This document shows positions 17,775 to 20,786 of a DNA stretch of 20,786 nt, piece by piece (the first letter of the stretch is position 1; every line of letters starts with the position of its first letter). Source of the DNA: Tetmemena sp. SeJ-2015. Its lineage: Eukaryota > Ciliophora > Spirotrichea > Sporadotrichida > Oxytrichidae. Made by a program: the position numbers and the translations under genes. The stretch covers positions 1 to 20,786 of the forward strand of contig JAJKFJ010020958.1 of assembly GCA_027382625.1 (NCBI GenBank), given 5' to 3'. The notes under the pieces are model-generated. The model made no database searches. It was given only the letters and a program-made list of their open reading frames with translations, and had not been told where the DNA came from.

Positions 17775-18022
17775 TAATTAACATTAGTTCTTGAATGAGT
17801 TAATTTTTTATTACTTAAAAATAATCCTTGAGAAATTTTGGTAATAGTAATTTTAAAGATTAGATCGTATTATTAAGAAGATTATGCTATTAACTTCTAT
17901 AAAATATTTACTTTAACTTACCAATAATCAAAATCAAAACATTTTGAGGGCGTTAATTATAATAGAATGTACGGCAAGGAAGATCTATTCACATAAATTA
18001 TTATCTAGCTTTTAGAAGTGAG
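17770..18022 (-). CDS. Main gene, most N-terminal block placed
   Basis: The frame is open from after a TGA at 18023-18025 to the pointer AGAAG. It reads SQIIIYVNRSSLPYILLQ, then LTPSKCFDFDYW, LIFKITITKISQGLFLSNKK and LTHSRTNVNQE. The upstream border and the start codon are not resolved; a potential 25 bp GTAAGT...TTATAG intron follows 'DFDYW'. Identity as the same protein rests on the in-phase junction with EANVHFQNNTGG. Confidence 0.5.
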
Positions 18023-18540
18023 TCAGATAATTTTTAAATTGAATCAACAATTATTTAGTCATGTATTTATCAAGAAACCATATTCCTATTTTTATTTAGA
18101 AGAAAGCTCATTTAAAATTTCTTCAAAATTATGAATTTTTTAACTATTTCATTTAAAAAATGAATAAAAAGGAATGAACTTTTGCTGATAAATCTGATTG
18201 AGTTCATTTTTTAAAGGAAGTTATTTTATCATAATAAATTTAGAATTGGATTATCTAGATATACATATAACATGACCAAATTTTTCAAAATAATTATCTG
18301 AGGATTTAATTAAATAAGATCATCTCAAAAATTAAACTATCCCAATAATTTTCTCCTTTTGTTTTAATAATTTTTTTAGTTTTTTTTTTAAAATAAATAT
18401 CAATAAATTTTCCAAATTAAATCTCTTTCTACTATATTATAGTTGAAAATTAAATTAAAATCGGTGATTGGTTAAATTAATAAATGGAGAGTTACAATTC
18501 TTGATAGTTAAAATGGCCCGAACACCCCCCCCCTTATCTG
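18023..18540. other. AT-rich DNA, possible signal-peptide-like start
   Basis: A minus-strand frame at 18207-18070 begins MNSIRFISKSSFLFIHFL, which resembles a secretion signal, and could hold the start of the main gene. A shared AAAAG could join it in frame to the next block, but this is speculative. An 8 bp inverted repeat AATGAACT...AGTTCATT lies at 18173-18208. A run of nine C is at 18525-18533. Confidence 0.25.
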
Positions 18541-18985
18541 CAGCTTGTTCGATACCTTTTCAAAAATAATATGAGTTTCTTCTTTAATCAACACCTCAAC
18601 AGTGAGATATGATTCACGCATTCTTCCTCATCTCCAAATTCCTCTTCATTAAAACTTGTGTCTTACATAGGATAATAACTGATTTTCTAATTCAGTACGA
18701 TAAGTGCTGTTTTAAGAAATTGATTATTAATTATATTCCTTAAATTTTACTTTACTTTACTTTACTTTAAAACTTGTGTCGCTTATAACTCTTTCCAGAG
18801 CGCTCCCAAACAAAAGTTGCAAGGATAAAAAGTTCTTAAAATTTGATGCTGAATCGAATGGTATAATTATTATTCAAATTGGAGACATTTGAACTGTCAC
18901 TGTTTTCTCCATTTTATTTTAATATCTAATTTAATTCTCTTTTTTATTAAATTCTCAGCAATATTGATAATATTTATAAAATTTG
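18541..18985 (+). repeat. Dispersed repeat, copy A (longest)
   Basis: Shares with copy B CTCAACAGTGAGATAT and TCGCTTATAACTCTTTCCAG-like, CGCTCC, CAAAAGTTGCAAGGATAAAA and TGAATCGAATGGTATAAT. Shares with copy C the later part CATTTGAACTGTCAC and TTTTTATTAAATTCTCAGC. It is the only copy showing both halves, so it best approximates the full unit (about 400 bp). It ends just before the inverted-repeat element at 18989. Confidence 0.65.
18746..18769. repeat. TTTAC microsatellite
   Basis: Four to five tandem TTTAC units inside dispersed repeat copy A. Confidence 0.8.
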
Positions 18986-18988
18986 TGG

Positions 18989-19594
18989 GAGGGGCCTTTC
19001 CTCGAGAGTAAAATTTTATAATGAAAAAGTGTAAGAAAAAATATGTTTATAGGATAATTTTCGCTCCTAAATCTGATTTTTCCAGTTATTGAGGCCTGCT
19101 CGAACATCTAAGACTTCAAATATTAATCCTAATTTAGTCATATAGAAGCCAGTTGCACCTAAATAAAATCAATATTTTATGCTAATTTTTCGCTATTGTA
19201 AAATAAACTTAAAGTGCAATTTTTAAAGAGCGCAATATTTTTATAGAACCAAACATTTAATTCATAATTAAGCTGCTAATGCTGCAATTTTTTTCTGCTA
19301 TACTTCTTTGGGCTTATAACTGAAGCATTCTATATATTAAATAAATGTTGATCTCTTTAAAAATTGCACTTTAAGTTTATTTTACAATAGCGAAAAATTA
19401 GCATAAAATATTGATTTTATTTAGGTGCAACTGGCTTCTATATGACTAAATTAGGATTAATATTTGAAGTCTTAGATGTTCGAGCAGGCCTCAATAACTG
19501 GAAAAATCAGATTAAGGAGCGAAAATTATCCTATAAACATATTTTTTCTTACACTTTTTCATTATAAAATTTTACTCTCGAGTAAAGGCCCCTC
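18989..19594. mobile_element. MITE-like element with near-perfect 242 bp inverted repeats
   Basis: The left arm 18989-19230 starts GAGGGGCCTTTCCTCGAGAG; the right arm 19353-19594 is its inverse complement with only a couple of mismatches seen. The loop is 122 bp. Both sides carry AAATTT next to the ends, a possible target duplication. There is no coding frame of note; the standard-code ORF at 19476-19700 is chance. The near-identity of the arms suggests recent insertion or correction. Confidence 0.85.
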
Positions 19595-19885
19595 AAATTT
19601 TTTAATGTATATCTTATTGATAATTAAATATTGTATTTTAAATATATTTTATAGAGGAATAAATTATAAGCTTTTTCTTTTAGAATTTGAGAAAATTTAA
19701 TCAAGATTGTAAATTTAATCTTTCCATAAATTTATTATATCCTTAAATCATTGTGGCATTTATTTAATTAAATTACTTTAACAATTTTAATTTAAATAAC
19801 TAAATTCTTTTATTATTAAAATCTTAGATTTTTAATGTAATATAAAAGCAAAATAATAGAAATAGAAAGAAATAAAAAATTTATG
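19595..19885. other. AT-rich spacer
   Basis: No gene, repeat or structured element supported. Confidence 0.4.
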
Positions 19886-19889
19886 ATTA

Positions 19890-20108
19890 AGGAGGTCATT
19901 TAAGACAGCTCAAATATAATTTGATTGAATAGTTTTCTCTGAGTCCCTGAAAAGTTGGTAATGATAGATTAAGTGGGATGGTTTGGAATTTTGTTATGTG
20001 CAATCGATCCTTCAAAAAGATTTTAGTTAATCTCCTTTACTGTCCTCATTTTGCTCTAAGTCTAAGTTTAATCAAGCTTTTCACAATTAAGTTGTCTTAA
20101 TCATTTAT
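19890..20108 (-). CDS. Unidentified minus-strand coding-like block
   Basis: Under the ciliate code it reads QLNCEKLDQTQTQSKMRTVK, then EINQNLFEGSIAHNKIPNHP, TQSIITNFSGTQRKL and FNQIIFELSQMTS. It is richer in G and C than its flanks. It overlaps the end of a different minus-strand frame (20049-20537), so a junction or IES must separate the two if both are real. No family recognised. Confidence 0.35.
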
Positions 20109-20537
20109 AAACTACATACCGATAACCCTTCTATTGTAGAAATCAGAATGAAGTGTAAAATTGAAATTATCAAATTAAATCTTCAATTTAATTTGGGGAA
20201 ATTTTTTTGACCAATTTAATTTACACCTACCGCGCAACCTTGAAAATTTTAAATCATCTTTATATTATTTGCCCTATCTGAAACAATAATAAATGGTTTA
20301 CATACTATAATATTCTTATTCTAATTTTTATCGCAGCTTTGGGAAAATAAATAACGGATATTTAACCCAAAATGCACAACCCTAAAACCACTTTACTTAT
20401 TCGGAAAATGAAAATGGATTATCAGATTGCTTGTACTTAGATATATCCGCGTCTTATGCATGAATGGCTTTCGCCTGCGAGAATATAGAAAGAATGCATC
20501 TTATTGGCCCTTTAGCGCAGATTTTGCAGCCATTTCT
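20049..20537 (-). CDS. Unidentified minus-strand frame, 163 codons
   Basis: Open from after TGA 20538-20540 to TGA 20046-20048. It contains SQAKAIHAQDADISKYKQSD, NPFSFSEQVKWFQGCAFWVK, YPLFIFPKLRQKLEQEYYS and FNFTLHSDFYNRRVIGMQF. Its start overlaps another good frame (20460-20660); an in-phase GCG repeat could excise 44 bp and join the two (AAKSAKAIHAQDADISKYKQ). No family recognised. Confidence 0.4.
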
Positions 20538-20786
20538 TCATGCTCTGCATCCAGATACTTATCATCTCTCTTTTAGTCTTCGCACTTAGAATCACTGTAA
20601 CATTTTTAACAAGCTGCTGCCTTAAATTGACCTCAAGATATATAGCTTTTTTGATTCTGACTCTTTATATAGGTCTTCGCATGTGAAAACGCACTCCTAA
20701 TTCAGCCCTGTTTAATATGCTGCATTGAAAGGACCAAAACTTTGAATTTTTTCATGGTTCAAATCCTTTTAGTATTTATGATTCAC
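20460..20786 (-). CDS. Unidentified gene fragments running off the window
   Basis: Two protein-like minus-strand frames lie in succession. The one nearer the window end (20640-20720) reads NQECVFTCEDLYKESESKK. The next (20470-20640) reads ACQKCYSDSKCEDQKRDDKY then LDAEHEEMAAKSALKGQ. Cys pairs and a charged helix suggest a real gene cut by very short IESs. All three frames look plausible in parts, so the boundaries are not fixed and the upstream part is outside the window. Confidence 0.35.

Noticed and set aside
19476..19700. Standard-code plus-strand ORF
   Set aside because: It starts in the right arm of the inverted-repeat element and runs into AT-rich DNA; no protein character.
1..20786. 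Telomere-bearing (TBE-type) transposon ends, C4A4 repeats
   Set aside because: No CCCCAAAA tract was found on either strand.
1..20786. Pseudogene interpretation of the whole main gene because of many TAA/TAG
   Set aside because: The in-frame TAA/TAG codons sit where glutamine is natural and TGA is absent from the blocks; a reassigned code explains this better.

Overview
This window looks like germline (micronuclear) DNA of a spirotrich ciliate of the Oxytricha/Stylonychia/Tetmemena kind. Three observations support this. The DNA is very AT-rich. Its recognisable protein segments are open only if TAA and TAG are read as glutamine, with TGA as the only stop. The main gene is cut into short colinear coding blocks (MDSs) separated by AT-rich inserts (IESs), and each resolved insert has a 3-6 bp direct repeat (pointer) at its borders that restores the reading frame when one copy is kept. 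Standard-code ORFs are therefore nearly meaningless here.

Main gene (minus strand, about 18.0 kb down to 1.7 kb). One large membrane protein can be followed from an N-terminal region near 17770-18022, through beta-helix repeats of the 'NNSA..GGA/GGI' type (17.5 kb to 8.2 kb), an 'IYGDNFASYAQ' junction, an ectodomain sheet region (7.2 kb), a Cys-rich GFR/EGF-like region (5.4-4.9 kb) and several transmembrane helices (3.2-2.2 kb), to a charged tail ending at TGA 1699-1701. I place fifteen coding blocks. Frame-preserving pointers join all but one adjacent pair (4945 to 3262 is unresolved). One junction region also holds an ordinary GT-AG intron (2459-2560).

Inserts. IESs run from 55 bp to a proposed 6.15 kb (10404-16556). 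They carry foreign material: a 570 bp foldback with a GC-rich centre (7571-8140), copies of a dispersed repeat (9.5, 10.5 and 18.8 kb), an inverted-repeat element (11277-11888), another with 24 bp ends (13111-13440), a 14-3-3-like gene fragment beside a 67 bp inverted repeat (13742-14366), a GC-richer segment of unknown origin (14.6-15.4 kb) and a 182-codon ORF (15560-16108). A second gene on the plus strand (3466-4535, itself split by an IES with pointer AATTAT) lies inside the IES between two blocks of the main gene.

Flanks. At the left end (539-1490) there are coding-like frames on both strands that I could not identify. Upstream of the main gene are a dispersed repeat, a near-perfect 242 bp inverted-repeat element (18989-19594) and, at 19.9-20.8 kb, pieces of another unidentified minus-strand gene that runs off the end. 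No tRNA, rRNA, CRISPR or bacterial operon structure was seen.
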